Assembly: GCA_964533495.1 (NCBI GenBank)
Contig: CAZHJU010000014.1
Coordinates: 5,317-69,316, forward strand
Length of the DNA stretch: 64,000 nt
Source of the DNA: Ga0077527 sp964533495
Lineage (GTDB): Bacteria; Pseudomonadota; Gammaproteobacteria; Burkholderiales; SG8-41
Reading direction: 5' to 3'
The translations under genes and the position numbers were made by a program. Below are positions 8,305 through 16,186 of the stretch, one piece after another (position 1 is the stretch's first letter; every line of letters begins with the position of its first letter). The notes below the pieces were generated by a model. That model was not told the DNA's origin, did no database searches, and saw only the letters and a program-made list of their open reading frames with translations.

Positions 8305-9162
8305 TCAGCCCGTCAGGCGCCCTGCCTGGTAATCGCGGATCGCCTGCTCGATTTCCTCGCGTGTGTTCATCACGAAAGGCCCGTACTGCGCGACCGGTTC
8401 GCGCAGCGGCTTTGCCGCCAGCAGGATGAAACGGGCGCCCTCGCCCCCCGCCGTGACACGAACAGAATCCCCCGCCGAGAGGATGCCCGCCGCGCGCCGC
8501 GGCAACGCGCGGGCGCCGGCCGCCCCGTCGACCAGGACGTCGCCCTCGCAGGCATACAAAAAAGCGTTGTGGCCCGGCGGCAGCGGCTGTTCGAACGTCC
8601 CGCCGGCCGGCAGCCCGACATCGAAATACAGCGGCTCGGTGCTGAGCCCCTGCATCGGCCCCGGTATTTCGCGCCCGTCGAGCCGCAGCGTGCCCGCGAT
8701 CACCTTCACGCCGCCGCCGGGCAATGTCGCTGCGGGGATCGACGCCGCCGGAATGTCGCGGTAACCTGCTGGCTTCATCTTCTCCGCCGCGGGCAGGTTG
8801 ATCCACAACTGGAAGCCGCGCATCCGCCCCTCCAGTTGCTGCGGCATCTCGGAGTGGATGATGCCGCGGCCCGCGGTCATCCACTGCACGTCGCCGCTTT
8901 TCAGGTCGCCGTGGTTGCCGAGATGGTCCTCGTGCAGCATGTGCCCGTCGAGCATGTAGGTCACGGTTTCGAAACCGCGGTGCGGGTGCGACGGAAAACC
9001 GGCGATGTAGTCCTGCGGGTCGTCGGTGCCGAACTCGTCGAGCATCAGGAAGGGATCGAGCCGCGTCTGCGGCGACTGCCCGATGCTCCGACGCAGTTTC
9101 ACGCCGGCGCCGTCGGAAGTCTCCAGGGCCGGAATCACCTGCTGCAGCGTGCGCAGTGTCAT
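8305..9162 (-). CDS. Pirin family protein
   Basis: A 285-residue bicupin. The N-terminal cupin metal site is seen in FPSHPHRGFETVTYMLDGHMLHEDHLGNHG, where the His/His/His/Glu set of pirins is intact, and MTAGRGIIHSEMP follows. Characterised bacterial pirins act as quercetin dioxygenases or as modulators of other enzymes; no specific role can be assigned here. It stands alone, convergent with the Bug gene and upstream of the enoyl-CoA hydratase on the same strand. Confidence 0.92.
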   Translation of the reverse strand: MTLRTLQQVIPALETSDGAGVKLRRSIGQSPQTRLDPFLMLDEFGTDDPQDYIAGFPSHPHRGFETVTYMLDGHMLHEDHLGNHGDLKSGDVQWMTAGRGIIHSEMPQQLEGRMRGFQLWINLPAAEKMKPAGYRDIPAASIPAATLPGGGVKVIAGTLRLDGREIPGPMQGLSTEPLYFDVGLPAGGTFEQPLPPGHNAFLYACEGDVLVDGAAGARALPRRAAGILSAGDSVRVTAGGEGARFILLAAKPLREPVAQYGPFVMNTREEIEQAIRDYQAGRLTG

Positions 9163-9219
9163 GGCTTCGGGTCTCGGGATGGCGGAAATCGGAAGCCTAA
9201 CCCGGCGGCGCCCGCCGTG

Positions 9220-10008
9220 TCACCGCCCCTTGAACACCGGTTTGCGTTTTTCCATGAACGCACGGCGGCCTTCGATGAAATCCTCGCTCGCGCCGCAGCG
9301 CTTCACGAGATCCTCGCACAGCGCGACGTCGCGCTCCGCGGGATCCTTCATCAGCTCGTCGACCACGCGCTTGGCGGTCAGGATCGACAACGGCGCGTTG
9401 GCGGCGATGCCGCCAGCGATCTCGCGGACCGCGGCATCCAGCGACTGCGCCGGCAGCACCTGGTTGACGATGCCCAGGCGCAGCGCCTCCGCCGCGGTGT
9501 AGCGGCGCGCAGTGTAGATGAACTCCTTCGCCGCCGACGGACCGGCCAGTTCCACCAGCCGGCGCAGGCCTTCCATGCCGTAGCCGATGCCCAGCCGCGC
9601 CGCCGGGATGCCGAACTGCGCGTCGTCGGAACAGATGCGCAGGTCGCAGCTCAGCGCCAGCGACATGCCGCCGCCGATGCAATAGCCGCGGATCATCGCG
9701 ATCGTCGGCTTGCCGGTCCCGCGCAGCAGCGCGCGCATGCCCGAGGAGGTTTTCGAATACTTCTCCTGCGCCTCCGCGTTGGCGCGCTCGTCCTCGAATT
9801 TCGAGATGTCGGCGCCGGAGACGAAGGATTTGCCGCCGGTGCCGGCGAGCACGATCACGCGCACGCCGTCGTCCTGCGCGAATTCGGCGACCACTTCGGC
9901 GGCCCGCTGCCACATGTCCAGCGACACCGCGTTGCGGCGCTCCGGATTGTTGAACACGAGGAAACCGACCGGACCTTCCCGGCTGGCCAGTATTTTGTCT
10001 GTCGTCAT
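9220..10008 (-). CDS. Enoyl-CoA hydratase/isomerase (crotonase) family protein
   Basis: A 262-residue crotonase-fold enzyme. The oxyanion-hole segments GKSFVSGADISKFED and IRGYCIGGGMSLALSCDLR are present, as is FGIPAARLGIGYGMEGLRRL. The position of the second hydratase Glu is less clear, so isomerase, hydrolase or decarboxylase chemistry is possible. The start MTTDKILASREG was preferred over a longer frame lacking a ribosome-binding site. With the hydroxyacid dehydrogenase upstream on the same strand it may belong to a degradative set. Confidence 0.9.
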   Translation of the reverse strand: MTTDKILASREGPVGFLVFNNPERRNAVSLDMWQRAAEVVAEFAQDDGVRVIVLAGTGGKSFVSGADISKFEDERANAEAQEKYSKTSSGMRALLRGTGKPTIAMIRGYCIGGGMSLALSCDLRICSDDAQFGIPAARLGIGYGMEGLRRLVELAGPSAAKEFIYTARRYTAAEALRLGIVNQVLPAQSLDAAVREIAGGIAANAPLSILTAKRVVDELMKDPAERDVALCEDLVKRCGASEDFIEGRRAFMEKRKPVFKGR

Positions 10009-10107
10009 GGATTCATCCTGGAGTGAAGGCGCGTGCAGCCCGCGGCCGCACCGGAACAGGCGGCAGTTGAACACAGCCGGCGGGAAGTCCGCCAGCGGCC
10101 GACCACA

Positions 10108-11094
10108 CTATGCGCCGGAGCACGCGGCAACTTCCGGATTCAGCAGGTTGCGCCGGTCGTACGCCTCGCCGCGCAGCCAGCCGATGATGTTGTTCGCGGC
10201 AATCGTGCCCATGCGCACCATCGCCTGCGTGGTCGCCGCGGCGATGTGCGGCGTGACGATCACGTTGGGCAGCGCAAACAGCGGATTCGCCGGATCCGGT
10301 GGCTCCACTGCGAAGGTATCGAGGCCGGCCGCCGCCAGCCGGCCACTGGCCAGCGCCGCCACCAGCGCCGTCTCGTCGACCACCGGGCCGCGCGCGGTGT
10401 TGATCAGGATTGCGCCCGGTTTCATCCGCGCGAACTGCGCAGCGCCGATCAGGCCCCGCGTTTTTTCGGTCAGCGGGCAGTGCAGGCTGACGATGTCGGC
10501 ACGCTCCAGCAGCCGGTCGAACGCCGCTTCCCGCGCCATGCCCTCCGGCAACACGGCCTCCGAACGGGTGTGCACCAGCACCTGCGCGCCGCAGGCCTGC
10601 GCCAGCCGCGCCGTGCGCTCGCCGATCTGGCCGAAGCCGACGATGCCGACCGTGCGTTCGCGGAAATCCCGCGTTAAATGATTGAGGTCGCGCCAGCGGC
10701 CCTGCCGCGTCGCGCGGTCGAAACCCGGCAGCTCGCGGCACAGCGCCAGCATCATCATCAGCGCGTGCTCGGCCACCGCGTCCGCGTTCGCGCCGCCCGC
10801 GACCATCACCGCCACGCCGCGACGCGTCGCCGCGGCGACGTCCACCGAATCCACGCCGGCGCCGTGCTTGGCCACGATCTTCAGCCCGCGCGCCGCCTCG
10901 AACACCCGCGCCGTCAGCGGCGGCGAACCGCGCAGCAGCACCGCGGCGACCCTGCCCGTCGACAGCGCCCGCAGCAGCGCATCCTCGTCGATGGTTCCCG
11001 GCATGAACTCGATCTCCGCGCCGCCTTCGCGCAGCAGGCCCTGCGCGAGGTCGGACACGGTGGCGGCGGTGACGAGGACGACCGGTTTGCTCAC
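10108..11094 (-). CDS. D-isomer-specific 2-hydroxyacid dehydrogenase family protein
   Basis: A 328-residue NAD(P)-dependent dehydrogenase. The Rossmann motif GFGQIGERTARLAQACGAQV lies near residue 145. The catalytic Arg is in INTARGPVVDE, the Glu in FAVEPPDPAN and the His in VTPHIAAATTQA. Family members reduce 2-keto acids (phosphoglycerate, glyoxylate, hydroxypyruvate); which one cannot be told. It is divergent from a Bug binding-protein gene at 11281, a common pairing in Burkholderiales. Confidence 0.92.
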   Translation of the reverse strand: MSKPVVLVTAATVSDLAQGLLREGGAEIEFMPGTIDEDALLRALSTGRVAAVLLRGSPPLTARVFEAARGLKIVAKHGAGVDSVDVAAATRRGVAVMVAGGANADAVAEHALMMMLALCRELPGFDRATRQGRWRDLNHLTRDFRERTVGIVGFGQIGERTARLAQACGAQVLVHTRSEAVLPEGMAREAAFDRLLERADIVSLHCPLTEKTRGLIGAAQFARMKPGAILINTARGPVVDETALVAALASGRLAAAGLDTFAVEPPDPANPLFALPNVIVTPHIAAATTQAMVRMGTIAANNIIGWLRGEAYDRRNLLNPEVAACSGA

Positions 11095-11280
11095 GTCTTT
11101 TTCCTTTTCGGGGAAGCGGTTTCACGAATGAAGCGCGCAGATTACCCGATTGTCGCCGCCGCGCAGAAACTTGTTCACATCGGAGCCGCGGTTGCCACTA
11201 GAATGTGGACGTCGGTGACGCGCACCCACTACACAAACCGCGCGCCCGGCATCCATGTCACCACACATTGGAGGAGAACA

Positions 11281-12243
11281 ATGAAACGCTGCGCATCCCT
11301 TGTACTCGGCGCCCTTGCGCTCGCGCTGGCCGGCCAGGTCGTCGCCCAGCAGTACCCCAGTCGCCCGATCCGGCTGATCATCCCCTTCCCGGCCGGCGGC
11401 AACGTCGACGTGTTCTCGCGCGTGCTGTTCCGGCAGGTCGAAGCGGAACTCGGCACGCACTTCGTCATCGACAACCGGGGCGGCGCCAACGCCATCGTCG
11501 GCTCCGACATGGTCAGGAACGCCACGCCCGACGGTTACACCGTCATGAACACCTCCTTCGGCTTCGCGGTGAACCCGGCGATCCTGAAGAAAATGCCCTT
11601 CGACGTGATCCGCGACTTCACGCCGGTCACCAACGTCGCCACCGGGCTCGGCTACCTCGTCGTGGTCAATCCCAAGCTGCCGGTCAAAAACACCGCCGAA
11701 CTGATCGATGCCGCGAAGAAGCAGCAACTGCGCTACAGCACGGCCGGCATCGGCAACGGCCAGCACCTGGCCGGCGCGCTGCTGGCGAGCATGGCCAAGG
11801 TCGACATGCTGCACGTCCCGTACAAGGGCGGCGGCCCCGCCGCCGCAGCCGCGATCAGCGGCGAAGTGCAGGTGCATTTCCCGGCCGGTTCGGTCGGCGT
11901 GCCCCACCACAAGGCCGGACGCCTGCGCGCCATCGCCTTCACCGGCGCCAAGCGCCTGGAGTCCCTGCCGGACATCCCGACCGTCGGCGAAACCGTCAAG
12001 GGCTACGTCTCGGACGCCGGCTGGCACGGCGTGTTCGGACCGGCGAAAATGCCGATGCCGATCGCGCGCAAGCTGCAGCAGGCCATCCACAAATCGCTGC
12101 AGGAGCCGAAGATCAGGGCGCACTTCGTCGACAACGGCTACCAGCCCAACGGCGACCCGCCGGACGTCTGGGCGAAGCAGTTCCGCGAAGACGTCAAGAA
12201 GTTCGCGGCCATCGCCAAGGCCGCCGGCATCGAGCCGCAGTAA
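11281..12243 (+). CDS. Bug family substrate-binding protein
   Basis: A 320-residue periplasmic protein with signal peptide (cleavage after GQVVAQ). The landmarks IPFPAGGNVDVFSRVLF, IDNRGGANAIVGSDMV and HVPYKGGGPAAAA define the family. The start is set by a GGAGGAGAACA leader directly before the ATG. Orphan: no membrane components nearby. A TAGAAT at about 11199 could be its -10 box. Predicted ligand is a carboxylic acid, perhaps one handled by the divergent dehydrogenase (inference). Confidence 0.93.
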   Translation: MKRCASLVLGALALALAGQVVAQQYPSRPIRLIIPFPAGGNVDVFSRVLFRQVEAELGTHFVIDNRGGANAIVGSDMVRNATPDGYTVMNTSFGFAVNPAILKKMPFDVIRDFTPVTNVATGLGYLVVVNPKLPVKNTAELIDAAKKQQLRYSTAGIGNGQHLAGALLASMAKVDMLHVPYKGGGPAAAAAISGEVQVHFPAGSVGVPHHKAGRLRAIAFTGAKRLESLPDIPTVGETVKGYVSDAGWHGVFGPAKMPMPIARKLQQAIHKSLQEPKIRAHFVDNGYQPNGDPPDVWAKQFREDVKKFAAIAKAAGIEPQ

Positions 12244-12380
12244 GCCCAAACATCACGCCGGCAGTCCTGCATCCGCAACTGCCGGCGGCATGTCCGCGAC
12301 AAGACGGTCGCACCCAGCCACCGCCCGGCGGAATAGAAGGATGCTGCCGCCTGTTCCACACGCAGGCGACGGCCTCCGGC

Positions 12381-12386
12381 TAGAAT
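12381..12386 (+). promoter_or_regulatory. Putative -10 box of the selenoprotein operon
   Basis: TAGAAT lies 49 bp before the ATG of the thioredoxin-like gene. The same hexamer occurs before folB, the Bug gene at 11281 and the GST gene. No convincing -35 hexamer is seen at 17 bp spacing. Confidence 0.4.
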
Positions 12387-12434
12387 GGCCATGCAGTCCG
12401 TCCGCAGTCTGCCATCAGACCATTCGGAGACACC

Positions 12435-12959
12435 ATGCACCCGCTACGATCCCTCCTCACCGCCGGCGCGTTTGTCCTGGGTTTCGCGCTGGCAGGCCCC
12501 GTGGCAGCCGGCACCCTCGCGCCGCTGCCGCAGCCGACGCCGATGCCCTCGTTCAAGATCCCGGGCATCAACGGCAGCGGCGGCAGCGATGCCGACCTGC
12601 GCAACAAGGTCACCATCATCCGCTTCTGGGCGTCGTGGTGAAGCTCCTGCGTACGCGAGCTGCCCTCCGTGCAGAGGGCGCATGACGAACTGAAAAAAGA
12701 CGGCATCCAGGTCATCACCATCTCGATCGACGGTACCGGAGGAACCGCCGTCAAGCCGATCTTCGCCAAGGGCGGCTACACCATGCCCGCGCTGCTCGAC
12801 CAGGACATGAGCGTCGCCCGCGGTTTCGGCGTGCGCGGCGTGCCATCCACGGTCATCGTCGACAAAAAAGGGCTGATCAACGCACGCGGCCTCGGCCACG
12901 TCGATTTCGACGGCCGGGTGCTGCGCAACTACGCGCGCGACCTCGCCCGCATCAAGTGA
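12435..12959 (+). CDS. Exported TlpA/thioredoxin-like selenoprotein (Sec69, U-S-S-C)
   Basis: The frame runs from ATG 12435 to a TGA at 12957-12959 with one in-frame TGA at 12639-12641. That TGA falls in FWASW-U-SSCVRELPS, where TlpA-like proteins have the first Cys of the WCxxC motif, so I read it as selenocysteine (residue 69 of 174). Before it are a Sec signal peptide (residues 1-25) and a Pro-rich linker. After it come the ISIDG strand and GVRGVPSTVIVDKKG, which holds the cis-Pro loop near 136. Cys72 is the only cysteine, so U69/C72 must be the redox pair. A hairpin fitting the bacterial SECIS description lies at 12661-12680. Likely role: periplasmic reductase, plausibly of the adjacent peroxiredoxin. 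A plain nonsense mutation is the alternative, but it is disfavoured because the neighbouring gene shows the same feature. Confidence 0.87.
12661..12680 (+). promoter_or_regulatory. Candidate bacterial SECIS hairpin for the thioredoxin-like gene
   Basis: A perfect 6-bp stem (12662-12667 with 12674-12679, plus a U-G pair at 12661/12680) closes a hexaloop CGUGCA. The loop begins 26 nt after the UGA and has G in its second position. This agrees with the published bacterial SECIS description (16-37 nt spacing, G in the first two loop positions). Confidence 0.7.
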
Positions 12960-12979
12960 ATCGTCAACGGAGGACCACG

Positions 12980-13555
12980 ATGTCGAAGCTGCCACTGCTG
13001 CACCGCTGGATCGCCGCCGCCCTGCTCGGCGCCGCCATGCTGCTCGCCGCGCCCGCGCAGGCCCAGGTGCCGAAACCCGGCGACAGGGCGCCCGCGTTTT
13101 CCGTGATGTCCACCACCGGCAAGCCGGCGGCGCTCGCGGATTACCTCGGAAAGAAGAACGTCGTCCTGTTCTTCTACATCGCCGCCTTCACCGATACGTG
13201 AACGACCGAAGTCGTGGCCTTCCAACTCGATCTCCCCGAGTTCGAGGCCACCAATGCCCAGGTCCTGGGCATCAGTGTCGATTTCAACGCCGCCAACACC
13301 GAGTTCGCCGCCAAGCTCGGGCTGAAGTTTCCGCTGCTCAGCGACACCCGCCGCGAGATGACCCGCGCCTACGGCGTGCTCAACGACGATCCGGCGCTGG
13401 CGAAGGACGGCAAACGCATCGCCGCCTACCTGCGCGCCAAGCGCTCGTGGTTCATCATCGACCGCGAAGGCATCGTCCGCTACGCCAACGTCAACGATCC
13501 GCGCGGCATCATGCCCAACGACGAACTGCTGGACGTACTGCGCAAGCTGAAATAA
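12980..13555 (+). CDS. Exported peroxiredoxin-like selenoprotein (Sec74, T-D-T-U)
   Basis: A second gene with an in-frame TGA (13199-13201). The start at 12980 follows a GGAGGA ribosome-binding site, 20 nt after the upstream stop. A Sec signal peptide ends at AQAQ near residue 29. The AhpC/TSA core follows: VPKPGDRAPAFSV, NVVLFFYIAAFTDT-U-TTEVVAFQ, VLGISVDFN, KFPLLSDTRREMTRAYGV and WFIIDREGIVRY. The TGA replaces the peroxidatic Cys of the TxxC motif, giving TDTU at residues 71-74 of 191. The protein has no cysteine at all, so it would be a 1-Sec peroxiredoxin needing an external reductant. The neighbouring UxxC protein is the obvious candidate. Confidence 0.87.
13215..13250 (+). promoter_or_regulatory. 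Candidate SECIS-like hairpin for the peroxiredoxin-like gene
   Basis: Lower stem 13215-13220 with 13245-13250, internal loop, upper stem 13224-13229 with 13237-13242, apical loop AUCUCCC starting 28 nt after the UGA. Spacing fits a bacterial SECIS. However, a G appears at the start of the loop only if the closing G-C pair opens, so this is a weaker match than the one in the upstream gene. Confidence 0.45.
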
Positions 13556-13566
13556 AATTTCTTAAA

Positions 13567-13580
13567 AATCAAATACTTAT
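13567..13580 (+). repeat. AT-rich IHF-like motif
   Basis: AATCAAATACTTAT exactly fits WATCAANNNNTTR. It lies just after the peroxiredoxin gene, between it and the convergent YciI-like gene. The identical 14-mer occurs at 43755-43768. Confidence 0.5.
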
Positions 13581-13593
13581 GTAGATTCCCCGG

Positions 13594-13896
13594 TCAGGCG
13601 CCCTCGGCCGCGCCCGGATTCCACTGCCCCTTGCGCATGCGGGTGATGGTGATGCTCTGAAATACGCCCTTCTGCGTAAAGGGATCGCCGTCGGAAAATT
13701 TTTTCGCTTCCGCGCGGCTGTTGACGTTGACGATGAACAAGCTGCCGACGGCCGCTGTGCCTTCGTCGTTCTGCGTCGCGCCGGCAAGCACGAGAATGTG
13801 CTTCTGGCTGCCGAGATACTCGCGGTGGGGAATCAGCACCGATTCGCGGATCGCCGCGGTATTCGGTTTGTCGACGCAGGAAATGGCCCAAAGCAT
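13594..13896 (-). CDS. YciI family protein
   Basis: A 100-residue protein of the dimeric alpha+beta barrel YciI type (MLWAISCVDKP, IRESVLIPHREYLGSQ, DPFTQKGVFQSITITRM). Family members carry a His/Asp pair thought to be catalytic, and IPHREYL and SDGDPF hold these positions here. The start follows GAGGAGCTTCGAC. Function unknown. Convergent with the selenoprotein operon. Confidence 0.85.
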   Translation of the reverse strand: MLWAISCVDKPNTAAIRESVLIPHREYLGSQKHILVLAGATQNDEGTAAVGSLFIVNVNSRAEAKKFSDGDPFTQKGVFQSITITRMRKGQWNPGAAEGA

Positions 13897-14014
13897 GTCG
13901 AAGCTCCTCAATATGGACTGTTTCACGGATGGAATCGCGGGCGGCTGACCGGCCGCGTCAAAGAGGCCGTATCATAAGCGCCTTTCCGCAAACCGCACCA
14001 TTCGGAGGATCACG

Positions 14015-14881
14015 ATGACCGTCCCCTACAATCCCGACAGCCTCTACGCCGTCAAATGCTGGGAAGTCGAATACCGCAGGACCGGAAAACGCACGCTGAT
14101 CGCGCGCATCTACCAGCCGCAGGGCGCGGGGCCGTTCCCGGTGCTGCTCGACCTGCACGGCGGCGCGTGGAGCCGCAAGGACCGCTACGCCAACGAACCG
14201 ATGGCACGCTCGGTCGCCGCCGCCGGCATGCTGGTGGTCTCGCCCGACCTGCGCATCTCCAGTGAGGCGCCGTACCCGGCCGCGGTGCAGGACGCGCATT
14301 ACGCGATCCGCTGGCTCAAGCACAAGGCGAAGGAACTCAACGGCGATCCGGCCCATTTCGGCGTGCTCGGCAGCTCCAGCGGCGGCCACATCGCGCAGCT
14401 GCTGGCGATGAAACCGCACGAGCCGGAATACGCCGCGATCCCGCTGCCGGAGGCGCCCCAGCTCGACGCCACCTTCTCCTACGTCGCCACCCGCTCGCCG
14501 ATCAGCAACCCAGTCGCGCGCCGTGCGCAGGCGGAGAAAAAGGGCAACAAGGAAATGATGAAGAAGTCGGACACCTTCTTCAGCGCGCCCGACAGCATCC
14601 ACAAAGGCAACCCGCAGGAAATCCTCGACCGCAAGGAGAAAGTCAACCTGCTGCCGATGCTGATCATGCAGGGCGGGCTCGACGACAATGTGATCCCGCC
14701 GATCCAGGAAAAATTCGCCGCGACCTACCGCGCCGCCGGCGGCGAATGCCAGCTCGAGATTTTCGAGAACAGCGAGCACGAATGGACCGCAGTGCCGAGC
14801 CCCGAGGCCGACCGCTCGCACCGGATGGTGATGGACTTCATCGCCAGACAACTGCAGGCGCTGCAGAAAAAGGCGGCCTGA
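14015..14881 (+). CDS. Alpha/beta hydrolase (prolyl-oligopeptidase/esterase type)
   Basis: A 288-residue hydrolase without a signal peptide. The oxyanion segment LLDLHGGAWSRKDRY resembles the HGG motif of carboxylesterases. The nucleophile elbow is GSSSGGHIAQLL near residue 122, the acid is likely in QGGLDDNVIPP and the His in NSEHEWTA. It could cleave an ester or lactone. A terminator follows directly, so it is a single-gene unit. Confidence 0.88.
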   Translation: MTVPYNPDSLYAVKCWEVEYRRTGKRTLIARIYQPQGAGPFPVLLDLHGGAWSRKDRYANEPMARSVAAAGMLVVSPDLRISSEAPYPAAVQDAHYAIRWLKHKAKELNGDPAHFGVLGSSSGGHIAQLLAMKPHEPEYAAIPLPEAPQLDATFSYVATRSPISNPVARRAQAEKKGNKEMMKKSDTFFSAPDSIHKGNPQEILDRKEKVNLLPMLIMQGGLDDNVIPPIQEKFAATYRAAGGECQLEIFENSEHEWTAVPSPEADRSHRMVMDFIARQLQALQKKAA

Positions 14882-14898
14882 AGCCGGACGCGTCCGAC

Positions 14899-14926
14899 AA
14901 AAAACCCCGCCGAGGCGGGGTTTTTT
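14899..14926. terminator. Bidirectional terminator
   Basis: CCCCGCC/GGCGGGG stem flanked by A6 on the left and T6 on the right. It is usable by the hydrolase on the plus strand and the Bug gene on the minus strand. Confidence 0.88.
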
Positions 14927-14964
14927 GTTTGCTCTTTTTGACTGGCATCCGTGCCCGAACTGGC

Positions 14965-15942
14965 TCAATCCATGCTGATGTTCAGCGGCCGCGCGACCTT
15001 GATCCACTTCGCGATGTCGTCGTCGATCAGCTTGCCGAAGGCCGCCGGCGACATCTCCGTCGCCTCGACGCCGACGCCGAGCAGGCGCTCCCGGACTTCC
15101 GGCAGGCGCAGCGCGATCTGCACCGCGCCGTGCAGCCTGTCGATCACCGCCTTCGGCGTGCCTTTCGGCGCCACCGCGCCGTACCAGCCGCTGACCGCAT
15201 AACCGGGCAGGCCCGACTCGGCGATCGTCGGCACGTTCGGCAGCGCCGGCGTGCGTTTCGGCGTGGTCACCCCGAGCCCGCGGATCTTGCCCGACTGCAG
15301 GTGCGGCCGCGCCACCGCGACCGTCGAGAAAAACACCTGCACGCGGCCGCCGAGCAGGTCGGTCATCGCCGGGCCGCCACCCTTGTACGGCACGTGCAGC
15401 ATCTTCACGCCGGCGAGCGAATTGAACAGCTCTGCCGCAAGGTGGGTCAGGTTGCCGGTGCTCGACGAGGCGTAGGTCACCTTCCCCGGATTCGCCTTCG
15501 CCCGCGCGATCAGTTCGGCGCTGTTCGACACGCCGGCCGAAGGATGCGCGACCAGCACATAGGCGCCGTCGCCGAACAGCGCAACCGGCACGAAGTCGCG
15601 CGCGGTGTCGTACGGCAGCTTCTTGTACAGCGCCGGGTTCACCGCGTGGCCGGCGGCGACCACCAGCAGCGTGTAGCCGTTGGGCGCGGACGTGGCGACG
15701 ATCTCGGAACCGATCAGCGTGTTGCCGCCGCCGCGGTTGTCGACGATCACGTTCTGGCCCAGTTCCTGGGTCATCACCGGCGCCAGCAGGCGCCCGATGA
15801 TGTCGTTGGCGCCGCCCGGCGGATAGGGCACCACCATGCGCACCGGGCGCGCCGGAAAGGACTGGGCCTGCGCGGGAATTGCGGTTGCGGCGGCGGCAGT
15901 GGCCAGCACGGCGCCCGCCAGCATGCGGATCGTTCTGTTCAT
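14965..15942 (-). CDS. Bug family substrate-binding protein
   Basis: A 325-residue periplasmic protein with signal peptide MNRTIRMLAGAVLATAAAATAIPAQAQ. Landmarks are VVPYPPGGANDIIGRLL, VDNRGGGNTLIGSEIV and HVPYKGGGPAMTDLLGG. It is divergent from the ThDP-dependent enzyme, and the shared 244-bp intergenic region holds two near-identical direct repeats. No transporter membrane genes adjoin. Confidence 0.93.
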   Translation of the reverse strand: MNRTIRMLAGAVLATAAAATAIPAQAQSFPARPVRMVVPYPPGGANDIIGRLLAPVMTQELGQNVIVDNRGGGNTLIGSEIVATSAPNGYTLLVVAAGHAVNPALYKKLPYDTARDFVPVALFGDGAYVLVAHPSAGVSNSAELIARAKANPGKVTYASSSTGNLTHLAAELFNSLAGVKMLHVPYKGGGPAMTDLLGGRVQVFFSTVAVARPHLQSGKIRGLGVTTPKRTPALPNVPTIAESGLPGYAVSGWYGAVAPKGTPKAVIDRLHGAVQIALRLPEVRERLLGVGVEATEMSPAAFGKLIDDDIAKWIKVARPLNISMD

Positions 15943-16041
15943 GAATCTCTCCTCTCGTTTGCGGCTGCGGATCTATCTGTTTGCCGTCAGCGGGATTTGA
16001 GCACCACGGACCGCCAAATACAATCGAAAATCGCCCTGCCG

Positions 16042-16085
16042 TTGCCCATTGTGGAATGCCGCGACGGAAAATTGCCCAATGTGGA
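16042..16085 (+). promoter_or_regulatory. Direct-repeat pair, possible operator
   Basis: TTGCCCATTGTGGA (16042-16055) and TTGCCCAATGTGGA (16072-16085) differ at one base and start exactly 30 bp apart, close to three helical turns. They lie between the divergent Bug and ThDP-enzyme genes. Confidence 0.4.
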
Positions 16086-16186
16086 CCGCTGCAACCGTTG
16101 CATCCGGCATCGGCAGTCCGCCGGCCGTTTGCGCTTTTGGGCTAACATCCGGCCTTCGCACCAACAACGTCCCGCAAAGGAATCCC

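Noticed and set aside
12639..12641. The TGA in the thioredoxin-like gene as a simple nonsense mutation giving a pseudogene
   Set aside because: It falls exactly on the catalytic residue, the rest of the frame is intact, a SECIS-like hairpin follows, and the next gene shows the same feature at its own catalytic residue.
13202..13215. Hairpin ACGAC-CGAA-GTCGT immediately after the second UGA as SECIS
   Set aside because: Its loop starts only 5 nt after the UGA, too close for the known bacterial arrangement.
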